Source of the DNA: Sphagnum compactum
Taxonomy: Eukaryota; Bryophyta; Sphagnopsida; Sphagnales
Direction: 5' to 3'
DNA: 64,000 nt
NCBI GenBank assembly: GCA_965153455.1
Contig: OZ234501.1
Location: 10,044,001-10,108,000, forward strand
This document shows, one piece after another, positions 48,086 to 59,600 of this stretch (within the stretch, counting starts at the first letter, position 1; the number at the start of each line of letters is the position of its first letter). A program made the position numbers and the translations under genes. Under the pieces are notes generated by a model. It made no database searches and was not told the DNA's origin. It saw nothing but the letters and a program-made list of their open reading frames with translations.

Positions 48086-50621
48086 CTATTGTGCTGGCCT
48101 CACAGTCCCAGGCGGAAGCTCCACATCAACAATCTGGTGCCCAGTCACTGTTGGTTCCATCACTGACGGGTCATTTGGGTGTGATAACCCTGCTTCTTGC
48201 AGTGAAGGACCACCCACACTTAGTTTTCCCCTGGTGTCCGTGTTGACTGTCGCAGAACTTGAGATTTCTGATGGAGCATCAGCAGAGTACAAGGAATTAC
48301 CTAGCTTGTCAGCTAGATATGGATTTTTGAGCTTTGGTATACTCTCCAGCTCTTGCCCTGTGTGTACAAATGTGCGAGCTCGGTATCGTTGGGGTTCCAC
48401 CTCATTCCCATCACTGTATAGAATATACTCATGGTATGTTGGTGCAAACTGCAATCAATCATAATGGCCAAAGTATGGCATTAAAGAACAATATAGAAAC
48501 TGTGACAAACAAATATAAGCTGTAAGCATACAACACAAATCAGTATAGCAACCAACATGTGCACACCCCAATCAGAGAATCCTGAAAAACATTGCAAAAA
48601 CAGAAAATGGTTTCTAGAAAAACTCCATGGTCTATTAAGAAACATCTGTGACTGGCATCGACAGGAGTTTTCAACCAGAGTCATCTCCCCATTTGATTAG
48701 AACTGATCCCCTTGATTGGACCTGACTTATTGGATGCCAATGAAAAAATTCATTTCTAAAAATAGGCTGTATCTGGAATGAACTCAGGCTAAACAGAGAC
48801 AAGGACATACCTGATGCATTGTGTCATGGACTACATCAGTGAAGTTTAGAGCATGAAAGACACTGTTCCAAATCCCACTCTTTGAGCCTCCAATATTGGC
48901 CTCTGCATAGTCCTTGTATGGAAAAGCGTATAGATGTGCAAAAGCAGCTATGAGCATTTCCACACAAATGAGAACATTTTGGTAGTCAGCAGCCTCTTCT
49001 GGTGTCTTTATAGCACCACCCTCTGAAAAGAGGAAGATAACAACTCCCTGTTACACATGCAAAGAAATCACTGCTCTTTTCAGTCCCAGAAAACAATTTC
49101 ACACACTTCACAGAAAGGAAGGAGTTTTTCTGATACATTCTAAGATATCTGAAAGGAGGGATTCAGCATGTAATTCCCATTGTTTACAGCATGGAGCAGA
49201 GAGGACATCAGCACTAAATCAAGAGGGTCTAAAGTTGTGTAACATACTTGCCAGTAGGTCAAGAAGACCACAGACTTGATAAGAATAAACTTGGGCAAGG
49301 GCCTGAATGGCCTCAACAAATCCCTGCAGGCCACATAGAACAGCACTAGAGAGCAAAGGGCTGCTGAATATGACAGTGTATAGATCAATGTGATGTACAA
49401 ATACCCGCCAGCTGCTGTAAAGCTTCCATCTTCATACAACCTGAAGTAGAACAGAATAAATGCTGCCAACACCAATACTGGCTTCAATATCACAAATTGC
49501 AACACCCCTTGTTTACATCGTCGGATGAAGCGTCTGCATGCAATGGCAAAAACAAAAGGAAAACTTTACCTCCAAATAATTGCATAATTTGTATACCAAA
49601 TGACCCATTGAATCAAGTGATACTAACACTGTGGTAAAGCAAAACTACAGAAGGAGAGAGAAAACAGACCCGTCAAGGGGGATCGGCCCACAACAGCAGG
49701 TCATAAGGTGCCACGAAGGCTCTAATACTCGGCCATGAAGGCTGACCACCACTGCACCTGGGCCACCAACCCAAGCAAGACACAACGATAGAAAATTGTA
49801 GATGACCCACGCTTCATAACTGCAAAACACACATCAAATTTGCTAGTGAGCTGAGCAGCATCAAAACCATTTGGCATTAATCCATTGCAAAACTAAAGCT
49901 TTTGCACATCACCAATTCTCATCCTACAACTATGATGTAGCATAATCCCCAATGCTTGCAGTTCTTCATAAAGTACAGCTATTCATGTGGCAGAATGTTC
50001 AGCAGGTTTGTGGCCAAAAGCAATACACTTTTCAGATGCTTACATTCCACAGATGGAGTTGAAGATAATTGCTCTCTGTGGCATAATCAACGCCAAAAAT
50101 GACATCAACGAATAGACCTGCACGAAACAAAACACTCCTTGATGAGTGGAATGAAGAAGAAGAAGTCTGACATAGGTTGACAACTGCGACTGCTTGTTTC
50201 TCCACCCTTTCAAGCTACTTCCTTCTTTCAGCTGTCCCTGTTCTTTGAATGACCAATCAAAGGGAGTTGTGATTCCAAGATGATGCTTGATGCACATGCA
50301 ACTGAGCAAGAGAGATTTTGCAAGAGAGGAAAAAACATCAACACTAGTATACAAAGACATTTCTTTCTTCCAGGCTCCTCCTCCTTGTTGCTCTCCGCTT
50401 GACCCAAGATCCACGAAACCCTAGAAACCCTAACAAGCATGGGAATGGAGTTCAGCAGCACTTACAGGAACCATAAGTATGATGCGGACTATGTAACGCT
50501 GGTAGATTGGCTCCGTATAGTTGCAGAGATGATAATAGATATGGCGAAGCGCAACTCCACAAGCTCCACACGTACATACAAACGCCAATACCACTCCTAT
50601 AAACCCTAGAAATGACACCAT
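48086..50621 (-). CDS. TMEM184/DUF300 (Ost-alpha, LAZ1-like) membrane protein, 6 exons, 421 aa
   Basis: Exons in transcription order: 50621-50466, 50117-50044, 49819-49670, 49533-49248, 49047-48811, 48448-48086; all GT-AG with consistent phase. DUF300/TMEM184 proteins are seven-helix membrane proteins related to organic solute transporter alpha; in plants some act at the vacuolar membrane and in cell-death or hormone signalling. Landmarks: MVSFLGFIGVVLAFVC, YIVRIILMVPVYSLMSF, YEAWVIYNFLSLCLAWVGGP, RFIRRCKQGVLQFVILKPV, FYVACRDLLRPFRPLPKF, IKSVVFLTYWQG, NVLICVEMLIAAFAHLYAFP, and FAPTYHEYILYSDG followed by RYRARTFVHTGQE. The remaining C-terminal tail (about 90 aa) is polar and serine/proline-rich, so likely cytosolic. 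Length fits the plant subgroup (about 420 aa). No breaks seen. Confidence 0.93.
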
Positions 50622-51024
50622 TTTGATTGGTTTCTCAAAGCCAAAATTTTTACTAAGCCCTCCCGCCGCCGCTGCTCAGTACCCTGAACTCCGCCATGTC
50701 CTCTTTCACGTTTTCTTCTATTCTCTCCGACACAAACTCATCCTGCATTCTTCTTGGGTTTACCCATCTCCCACATCCCCACAAGAAAGGCTCAAAAGAA
50801 GTCGCTACAAAGCCACATTTGGAGTTTTCTGGCTCGTTTTGAAGCTCAAGAACTGTACCAAAAGCGTTTTGCAATCTGCTCTGCAACCGATGATTGAAAA
50901 AGTCGGAAAGTCGCGCACTCGATCACGCGTATTTGCGACTTGAACGAAACACTTTGCGTCCGACGCGCGGAAGGCATCGTCTCACTCTCTCTCTCTCTTT
51001 CTTTCTCACACACTCTTTGACAGC

Positions 51025-51590
51025 TAATCAGGGAGCGATTTCAACCGTCCATCTGGGTGATCTAACGACAGGCAGCTCCCACCGTGTCTTGAAGGTCCCC
51101 TGTTTCCGAGGGAATCAGGGACCGATTTCGACCGTCCATCTGTAGGGTCGATCCAACGGTAGCCAGCTCTCATCGTCTTTCTCACTCTTCTTAAACGTTA
51201 GCAAATTAACGAGCGATTTCGACCGTCCATCTCCATCATATCATACCATAACTACCATTGATAATGGGCAATATTTGCTTTGAAGAACAAATTAGAAAGT
51301 GATTTCAATTGTCTATTTACAAAATCCATGAACAACTAGTTTTCTTTGTCATTTTTTTAAAGAAAATTAAGAAATGATTCAATCTCAATTGTCCATTTAT
51401 TGATCCAACAACAACCAACTCCCATTGTCTTTTTCATTTTTGGAAAGCAAATCAAAGAACAATTTCAATTGTCCATCTATATGATGTAACAACAACTAGT
51501 TCCAATAGTTTATCTCATTTTTAATAACATATTAAGGGAGCAATTTCAATAGTCCAATTACACAATCCAATGATAACCAACTTCTAGTAA
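51025..51590. repeat. Degenerate minisatellite, about seven units of 80-90 bp
   Basis: Units begin near 51025, 51113, 51203, 51287, 51366, 51446 and 51530. The core is gcgatttcgaccgtccatct, then gatccaacggtagccagct. Units nearest the TMEM184 gene keep CG-rich words (cgaccgtcc, ccaacgg). Units farther away carry tcaattgtcc and caacaacta, i.e. C-to-T and G-to-A changes. The array lies 400-970 bp upstream of the TMEM184 start codon. Confidence 0.75.
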
Positions 51591-53535
51591 CAAATAAAAT
51601 CAATTTACAAATGAATATAAATTAGCAATGACAATTATAATTCAATAATGACATAAGTGTGTGAAAGGTCCAAATGTATTGTGCAAACAAAATTTTTGAA
51701 CAAGGTATTATGATCATATGTTTCAATCAAACATTAATAACCATAGTTTACAACATTTATTAAAATAAAATAATCACTACAAGAAATCATGATTTTTTTG
51801 ACTAAAAAAAAGAATAAAAAACCTTCCCATATGGTTTTTTGCTCCTTTTATTCAACTTGACCAAAGTGCCATTTTGGACAAGTTGATTTGACACATTTGT
51901 TTCAACTAGGTTTTTTCTATTAAATATTTTGATGAGTTGTTTTGATTGGGTTTTTTTAACTAGTCAAATGAGACAACAATATTTAGGCGATAATTTTATA
52001 ATTTTACCCATTTTTTCCAAATATTAATACCCTACTATTATTTATTTATTTATTTATTTGCCCTAACTTTCATTCACAATAACAAATAAAATTTTTGAAA
52101 CAAATGTTATTAATGCCCATTACCACCTAATGGAAAAGCATTTCACCTTACCATGCTTTCAACATGTTTTAGGTGAAATGTGCCCCACCAATAAAATCCA
52201 TTTTACTTTTGGCCCAAAACCATTTTATTTAATCCTTAAATGGATGGTGCATGCATCTTATGTAAAAACACTTCCTAAAATTTTATTTCAACATTCAATC
52301 CATTTAAAAAATTTGAACAATATTATCATAAGAGATCAAAATAACATCATCAATTCATAAACAATGACCTCCAAACCTTTATGGAGATAAAAAATATTAA
52401 TGATTCAATCAAAGGTTTTTAATGAACAAAATGGTTTAGGGTTTAAGGTTTGCATGTAATTTGGGATTATAATTTTCTTATTTTGTCTATATTGCAAAGA
52501 GACCAAAGAATGCATGAAATTTATGCGGTTTTCCTAGAACAAGTTTTATTGTTGACAAGTTACCATTGATTATCATAATTTTGCAAACTTATTTGGGCTA
52601 TCAAAATCTTTTTTTGGGGGGGGGGACTTAATGTATCCACTTTTGGAGATTATCATAATTAGGAATTTATCATAAAATAAACAAAAAAAGAATTTACATG
52701 TATGTGGTGAGGGTTTTCAACCTTTTTATTTATATACTTTAACTTTAAATATTCATTTCCAATTTGGTAAGAAACCAATTTTTTACTACTAACATCTTAT
52801 TGATTATGTTGAACAAAAATAATTTTGATTTATGATTTTTTATGAAAAAATTTCAACCTACATTTTAATTACTTGTAATTTCATTTCTTTTCACCTAAAG
52901 ACAAGAAAATTTCTAAATAATAATTCATGGTTGTCAATTATCAATTTATGGTTGTCAAACTTTTTATTGTTAATATTATTTTCTTCTAATCAACTAAATG
53001 ATTACAAAACATGTAACTAATACATATATATTTCTTTTCATTGCCAACCAAAATTTTACATGCTTTCAAACATTCTTTTGAACATTTTATCAACCATAAT
53101 ACATGATGTCTAACGCAACTTTTAGAAACCCACATTTTGAATCTAGAATTTGAACTGAAGATTTAGAGGGAAGAATTTTTGTTAAAAAAACATTTAAAAA
53201 AACAAAAATTGTGTGTGTGTCAAAGAAAAAGGGGGAAACAATGTTTCATTTTGGACTCATTGCAAGAAATCATAGCATTTTCAAAGGTTCAATTTGACCA
53301 AAATGTTTGCATTAACCAAAGAATATGTCCACTTTGATTAAAAACATGGGGCATGAAAAGACATGTGGTTTTTTGGTTGGTTATTTTGAATAACGTGACA
53401 TTTTTAACCAAATGTGATGTCATACATTTAGTCAAAAGTGAATTTTTTAAAAAGGTTCGTCAAAATCATTATGGTTTAATCAAATAAATCATACAAGATG
53501 ACAAAAAACTTGATTAAATCAATCATATTGATTTG
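51591..53535. other. AT-rich intergenic DNA with TTGAC-type repeats
   Basis: cactacaagaaatcatgat at about 51777-51795 looks like a CACTA-superfamily terminus but has no inverted partner in reach. caagaaatcatagcatttt at about 53263-53281 is a similar word in the same orientation. Both are followed by ttgac-rich sequence like that at 470-790. No gene recognised. Confidence 0.4.
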
Positions 53536-53539
53536 GTAG

Positions 53540-54335
53540 GATAATTAATTTAGGCTATTATAAACATATTATAACCTAATTACCATAGGTTATTATATGT
53601 TATTTTATTTTAAGTTATTCAAGTTTTTTTGAAAAGCTATTATCTTTTAAACTATTATAGGTTATCCTATCTTAAATTATTTTTCTTTAGTTTATTTTAG
53701 GTTATTATATGTTAACCTAAATTAGTTTAAGCTATTATATTTTGAATTATTATAAGTTATTATAAATTGTCCTAGGCTACTAATAAGTTAGGGTAAAATT
53801 ACTTAAATTGTTTTTAAAAAAACCTATGGTAAATTAGAATATAAATGCTTATGATAACCTAGAATAAAAATAGGTTAAAATAGGCTAGAATAATTTACCA
53901 CACCTAAAATTATAATAGTTTAAAAATAAATTAACACGTAATAAACCATGATGGAAGAATAGAATAACTTTAAATAATCCATAATAACCTACGATGAAAT
54001 AACATTGAATAAATTACAATAACATAACTTAATAACATGGGGCATAATATTTTCAAATAACCAAGAATAACCTAGGATAATTTAAATAACATAAAATTAA
54101 ATAACTTAAAGTAGTAGAAGGTTGAATAATAAATAAAATAGTTTGAAATAGCCTAAGGTAGAATAACAAAAAATAACATATAATAGTTTAACTTAATATA
54201 TATTTTTAATTAATTTAAAATTAAAAATAGCATAAGGTGGAATAACTTGTAATAATCAAAATTAACCTAAGGTTAAATAAATAGGAATATACTAAAGCAG
54301 AATTTTTTTTAAATAACATAAGTTAAGTAGGCTAA
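53540..54335. repeat. Degenerate TTATAGGTTATT repeat that switches strand
   Basis: From 53540 to about 53790 the units read ataggttatt/tataagttatt. From about 53850 to 54330 they read aataaccta/aataacctaag, the reverse complement. The two arms can pair as an imperfect hairpin. Related sequence lies at 10230-10450. Confidence 0.6.
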
Positions 54336-54407
54336 ATGAAGTTAAGCCACATAAATAAGATAGGAAAAAAAATTCATAATGATGAACAAAAAATATCATT
54401 TGTTGAA

Positions 54408-54475
54408 AAAATGGTTAAAGCTTTTGCCTTTTAATGTAAAGGTGATTGGTTCAAATTCTCACACTTGTTGTCACA
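54408..54475 (+). repeat. tRNA-like (tRNA-Lys-type) head, possible SINE or decayed tRNA
   Basis: tggttaaagc resembles an A-box region, gccttttaatgtaaagg a Lys-UUU anticodon arm, and gattggttcaaattctcac a T-arm with B box GGTTCAAATTC. The acceptor stem does not pair well, so it is not a working tRNA. The downstream sequence to about 54860 recurs partly at 16266-16480. Confidence 0.45.
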
Positions 54476-54718
54476 AGCATGAGAATTATGAAGATGAATG
54501 ATGAAAAAATGAATCTAAGTTTAAATTTAAACATAGAAAACGAAACAAAATCGTAAGAGACTGAAGGCAAAAACAATAAAATGTGCAAGCAAAAGTGCAA
54601 ATAAACATTTATTGTGATAAAACATAAAAACATAAACACAAAGGAACAAAATAAGGCTATGGAACTTGATCATGCTTTCAACTGAAGTTGAATAGAATGA
54701 AAGTAATGGGGTCATACT

Positions 54719-54860
54719 TTTATTTATACCCCTTTGGGGAATTAGATTAAAAAGGCCTCCATGGAAGTTTCCATATGCCCACCTACCAAAGTAATTTTCT
54801 AAGAGGTTTTTTAATAATAAATGAACTTTGAATTAACTAAGCTTAATTAATAATTATTTA
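54719..54860 (+). repeat. Dispersed repeat copy (pair with 16266-16480)
   Basis: tatttatacccctttgggga and later gaactttgaattaactaa match the order seen at 16266-16480 with about 20-30% divergence by eye. It may be the body of the tRNA-headed element just upstream. Confidence 0.5.
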
Positions 54861-55081
54861 TGAGTTATTTAGGAGTTAATTAGAAATTATTTAAGAATGC
54901 ATTAGAAAAAATTGAAAGTGAATTAAAAATTAATTAAAAGTTATTTGAAATAATTTGGGAGTTAACTACAAGTTATTTAGGAGTGAATTATGAGTAAATT
55001 ATAAGTGGAACACAAATTAACTACGATATTATGAATGAACCACAAAATCATAAATGAAAATCCATGTGAATGAATTCCATT

Positions 55082-55221
55082 CACTAGTAAAAAAATCCTA
55101 TTTTTCGACTTGTCTGAGGTGACTAAAAGAGATTTTCGCGACTATTTTTTGATACAAATAGTCGCAAAAGACACTTTTAGTCACCTAAAACAAGTCGAAA
55201 AATGAGGTTTTTTTACTAGTG
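55082..55221. mobile_element. CACTA-type MITE, 140 bp, foldback, with 3-bp target duplication
   Basis: Starts CACTAGTAAAAAAATCC and ends GGTTTTTTTACTAGTG. The arms are inverted almost throughout: cgacttgt, ggtgactaaaag and cgcgactatt on the left; aatagtcgc, cttttagtcacc and acaagtcg on the right. It is flanked by att at 55079-55081 and 55222-55224. A 5'-CACTA end plus a 3-bp duplication is diagnostic of the CACTA (En/Spm) superfamily. It cannot code for protein. Confidence 0.9.
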
Positions 55222-55224
55222 ATT

Positions 55225-56720
55225 CACATGTGACCATGTCCAATATTGGCGTTTAAGATAGTTAGAATCTACTTAAATGTGCTTAACAACCTTTTAATAT
55301 AATTTAATAGCCTATGTAAGGTAAGTGGGTAGGTAGGTTACAAATAAATAATAATTATTTTGGACATTCATTATTAGGTTAATTCACTAATTTTTAACAC
55401 ACCTAATAAATATGAAATTGTTGTTAGATAAAATATACATTTCCAAAAAAAATGTACACAAAAATTTCATTATTCTTTTACATGCATGCTCAATCTAAAC
55501 ACAACGTATAAATTCAAATTCAAAAGATAACAAAATAATTTTATGAATGTTATTGCAAATGAATAAGAATACAAAAGATTCAAACTCATTTTTTAAAAAA
55601 GGCTAGGTGATTCTTACTAGTAAGTAAAATGATTACCAAAAGTAGTTACCTATTCAAATAGGAACCAATATATTAAATAATAACTAGTTAATTATTATTT
55701 ATCTAGATTTTTAATTAACACATACAAAGGTCAAATATCATTTAATATATGATAATGTCTAAATAACAAAATAATTACAGATTTTTATTTAACATTTAAA
55801 AAGGTGAAATTTGTACTTAATACACGTTAATACTTATTTAATAAAATAACTATAAATTAATACTTATAGAGCTAACATAAGTGAAAGGTAATCCTAACGT
55901 AATGGAATGCACCACTTGGCATAATGATTAATGTAAGCTAATATGGTGGGGCCCTTTGCCAATTTGCTTAAAATTAACATTGACGTGAAAATGTCTTATC
56001 TTACATTATATTCAAATTTTAAATGCATAACATTCATTTGCAATTACTACAAATTTATGAGGATTGAATTTCACATGATTTCCATTACCAAAATTTTGGG
56101 TGGAAAGTTTGTGACGTACGTAACATAATTTTTTTGTTATTTTAGTTTGCCTTGTGTAGCATTTTGCAAAACAAAATGTTCATGGAAGGTCGTTTTCATG
56201 GAAAAAAACAAACAAATATATTTTTGAACTTGATATTTCAAAATTCAACAATAAGTTCACATTACACAACAAAAGGTCTCCATGATTGGCATGGGAATAA
56301 AATAATTAATTCCAAAAAGGTAAGGCAAGATAATCATGGGAACAAAAATCATTATTATCATGACAAAATGGGTATAAAGACTTTCAATCTGTGGGGAACT
56401 TTTTGACTTATTGATTTTTTTTAAAATGTTAAAATGTTTTTTTGATGGGCCGGACTCCAAACTCCACACTTGGAATTGAGAGGAAAAAAAAAAGGAATTT
56501 TTTTTACAATAATGTGAGTAGGAAGGTGTGAAACAAAAGTTATGCATGTAACGATGTGAAAAAATGTTTACAAATCATAAATTTTTAAAAAAAAACCTTC
56601 AAATTTCCCATTCTTTAACTTTATTATTTAAATTACATTATAATTTCATTGCATATTTCCAAAAAAAAATCTAATAACTTTTGAATTGAAAATAACCATT
56701 TATTTTCGTTGTCATTAAGT
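55225..56720. other. AT-rich intergenic DNA; no gene seen
   Basis: Short frames only; none recognised. Confidence 0.4.
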
Positions 56721-56729
56721 GTATTTCCT

Positions 56730-56960
56730 CCTATAAAAGAGAAAGGATCTTACACTTACTATTGTGAAGAAGCTCACATTTACTTATATAGGTAGCCATA
56801 AGACCCTTCCCATTGCTATGTAATAGACATAAGACTCTTCCCACTCCTACTTCCACATATCTAATATATATATCTAATATCCTTGGTTTTGTCCTCTTGC
56901 GATGGTGTCCAGTCGTCCTTTCCATCCATCCGTCCCGTCTTCCATCCATCTAAGTTCTTC
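56730..56960 (+). repeat. Dispersed element copy D and upstream AAGAC(C/T)CTTCCCA repeats
   Basis: Upstream part has ataagacccttcccattg and ataagactcttcccactcct, like 8228-8290. The 56869-56960 part has taatatccttggttttgtcc, cgtcctttccatccatcc and gtcccgtc, shared with copies at 60005 and 60763. These repeated edges lie directly before captured gene-like sequence. Confidence 0.6.
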
Positions 56961-57029
56961 ATCCTGGAAGAAGAAGATGATGGAAGAGGAGGAGGACGAA
57001 TGGCAGCAGCATGCAGCTCTGCATGGTTG

Positions 57030-57200
57030 TCCTCTTGCGGTGGTGTCCGGCCGTCCCGTCTTCCTCCATTGTTGTGGAAAGTGGGGGATGCCAGGAAGAA
57101 GAAGAAGACTGTCTTCTTGCGGTGGTGTCCGGCCGTCCCGTCTTCTTCCATTGTTGTGGAAAGTGGGGGATGCCAGGAAGAAGAAGAAGACAAAGAAAAA
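57030..57200. repeat. Two direct repeats of about 82 bp
   Basis: The order tcttgcggtggtgtccggcc, gtcccgtcttcc, attgttgtggaaagtggggg and atgccaggaagaagaagaag occurs twice in tandem (about 57030-57111 and 57112-57193). The repeats give open frames on both strands that are not genes. Confidence 0.8.
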
Positions 57201-57254
57201 CAAGAAGAAAAAGAAGATGGATTGATGTGGGTTTTGGTTTTGTGCACTCCAGGG

Positions 57255-57410
57255 GAGGGACTGGAGGGACTGAAAGCATTGGAACAGGGTGGGAACGTGG
57301 ACGAGTTGCCAGTGGAACAAGTGAGACGAACGGTTCCTAATACGGATGATCCAAGTCTGCCGGTATGGACATTCCGGATGTGGACAATAGGCTTGCTATT
57401 TTGTTTCTAG
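57255..57410 (+). pseudogene. Oligopeptide transporter (OPT family) N-terminal fragment
   Basis: The frame reads [20 protein letters not shown] then [18 protein letters not shown] and a stop at 57408. V-E-Q-V-R[19 protein letters not shown] is the well-known start of plant OPT proteins, just before the first membrane helix. The rest of the transporter (more than 600 residues) is absent. The fragment is fused in frame to upstream minisatellite and has lost its end, so it is a captured or broken copy. Confidence 0.8.
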
Positions 57411-57683
57411 AAGGCAATTCTTGCTTGGAATTCCTTGAAGATGCCATTAGAGAACTTGGAAATTCTTTCTCAACATGCTTTGCGTGTACTTTATGAAAGG
57501 TTTGAAGTTCTGAGGCTTTTCTCAGGATTTCAGTGTGAGGATTTTTCAGTGTTTCCAAACAACTTCATCACAAAGGTGGGTCATTTCATAATCACTTTTT
57601 AAAAAAAATTTAAAGAAAATTTCAATTCAAGTTTTTCATTAACAAAATTTTTAAGTTTTTTTTTCCTCTAGCGAAATTGGTTT

Positions 57684-57999
57684 TCAGAATCATATACAAT
57701 TGTTGGGAACCAACTATGGTGGCATGGTGGCATTCCGGATGGCAGAGATGTATCCAAATTTTGTGAAGAAAGTGGTGATTTCCAGCTCAGGGGTGGGTTT
57801 CGTGTCGACTAGCTTGGACGAGCTTCTTACCAGGAGCAATCTGTCCAGCATATCGGAGCTCATGTTGCCATCTTCAGTCAAGGGAAAGAAGGTCTTCTTT
57901 GCGAATGTGACATACAAAGCAATGTGCCTCCTGAATTTCATTCTTCACGATATGCTCCAAATGAGTTTAACTCATCATCATCCATTATCACAAACCTAA
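57684..57999 (+). pseudogene. Alpha/beta-hydrolase fragment with altered nucleophile
   Basis: The frame reads IQLLGTNYGGMVAFRMAEMY, then NFVKKVVISSSGV, then RSNLSSISELMLPSSVKGKK and LNFILHDMLQ. This is the nucleophile-elbow region and following lid of plant alpha/beta-hydrolases, which normally have G-T-S-Y-G-G. Here the catalytic Ser is Asn (GTNYGG). The N-terminal third and the C-terminal catalytic Asp/His part are missing. Upstream sequence 57411-57577 is open in one frame but not recognised. Confidence 0.75.
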
Positions 58000-59600
58000 A
58001 AAATCCAATTGAGAAAATTGGTTGTTTGAAGACTTTGAACTTTCTTGGAGTCATCATCATCATGTACATCAGGATTTTCTTATTTTCATTTTTTTAATCC
58101 TAAGAAAACAAAATACCACTCCTATATGAGAATTTGGGTGAAAAAGAAGAATGCACAATGAGAAGATGTGCAGACAAACTTGGAAGCTATTTTAAACCCT
58201 AAAAGTTTCAGTGAAATTGAAAACAAGAGTGCTTAGAAAGGACCACTCCAGCCGAAAAGGCTCGCCCTGCTCCTGTGAGAATTATGACTTACGGTTAATT
58301 ATTTTAAAAATAATTTAACCTATAGTTAAAAATATATATCAATACTTTGGTTTAGGATTAAAATATTTTTAATGTTTAAGCTTAAGGTTGGAATTCTTTT
58401 AATAGTTAAGCTTAAGGTTAGAAGGTTTTTAATATTTTGGCTTAAGTTTAAAATCTTTTTAGGCCTAAAGATAAATCTATTTGGGCCTAAAGGTTAAAAT
58501 CTATTTAGGCCTAAGGATTAGAATCTTTTTATTATTTTGACTTAGGATTTTAAAAAATTGCCATTTTGGCTTGGGTTAGAATCTTTTTATTGTTTTGACT
58601 TAAGATTAACAAAAATTTAGCATTGAGGCTTACAATTAGGTTTAAAATTGGGCATTCTAAAAAATTCTTGAAAAACATTTCTCCAAATGCTTGAAAAATA
58701 TTCATTAGTTTGAGAATTTTTATTTTCCCCAATATATTTTGGGTAGATTATATAAGTTGATTTTTTTTCATTTTTGCTGAGGAATGGCGGCATCAGCAGT
58801 TTATTCAAACATTTTAACAATTAGAAACTTTTTTAAAACACTTCAAAATAGAAACAAAATGAAAACATATAAAATAAATATATTTAAACATGAAACAAGA
58901 AAGGGAAATATAGTAAGATAATCTTAAAAGAAAATTAAAAAACAGATGACAAAAAATAAGAAACAAAACAAAGAGCAAAAGAAATAGAAAAAAAACCATA
59001 CTTGAAAAAACAAATGAGGTTTGTCTTCTTTTTCCAAACTTCAAAACCTGCATCTAATCAAACAAAAATACAAAAAAAATTTAAAATTATTTTCATTATA
59101 AAACATATTAGAAAAACTAGAATTTTTTTGAAAAATAAAAAAGAAAATAAATAAAAAAAAATAAATGCATAAAAATAGAAAAAAAATGAAGATAGAAAAA
59201 ATAAGAATTGAAAAAATAAAAACATGAAACAAACATAAACACAAAAAAAATAATAACACAAAAATTATAAAAAAAGAATGGAAACAAATGAAACAAGGAA
59301 AGGGAAATACAATAAAATAATTTTAAAAGAAAAAAATTACAAAAATGAAGAAATCAAATAAAGAATAAAAATAAAAAAAATAAAACTTATAATAATGAAG
59401 AAAAACTTTACTTGAAAAAGAATGAGATGTGTCTTCTTTCTCCAAACTTCAAACTTGCATCCAAATAAACAAAAATATAAAAGTGAAAAATAAACACTTT
59501 ATTTTTATTATATAAAATAATAATAAAAGCAGAAAACACATAAAATAAATAAATAAATAAATAAAAGTTTCTAGAAAAAACTAAAACATGAACCAAGTTT
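57990..59600. repeat. AT-rich repeats: TTAGGCCTAAGGTT minisatellite and an A-rich duplication
   Basis: 58300-58640 has about eight degenerate units of the type ggcctaaggttagaatcttt, about 35-45 bp each. 58880-59060 and 59285-59470 are a direct duplication about 405 bp apart (shared cttgaaaaa, gtcttctttntccaaacttc, gcatc-aa-aaacaaaaata). Phenylalanine-rich frames on the minus strand are artefacts. Confidence 0.6.

Noticed and set aside
56861-57340. Frames of 100-175 codons on both strands
   Set aside because: Produced by the 82-bp direct repeats; only the last part of one plus frame (OPT fragment) has real similarity.
58814-59596. Phe/Tyr/Leu-rich minus-strand frames resembling membrane proteins
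   Set aside because: Low-complexity A-rich DNA read backwards; no helix pattern beyond composition.
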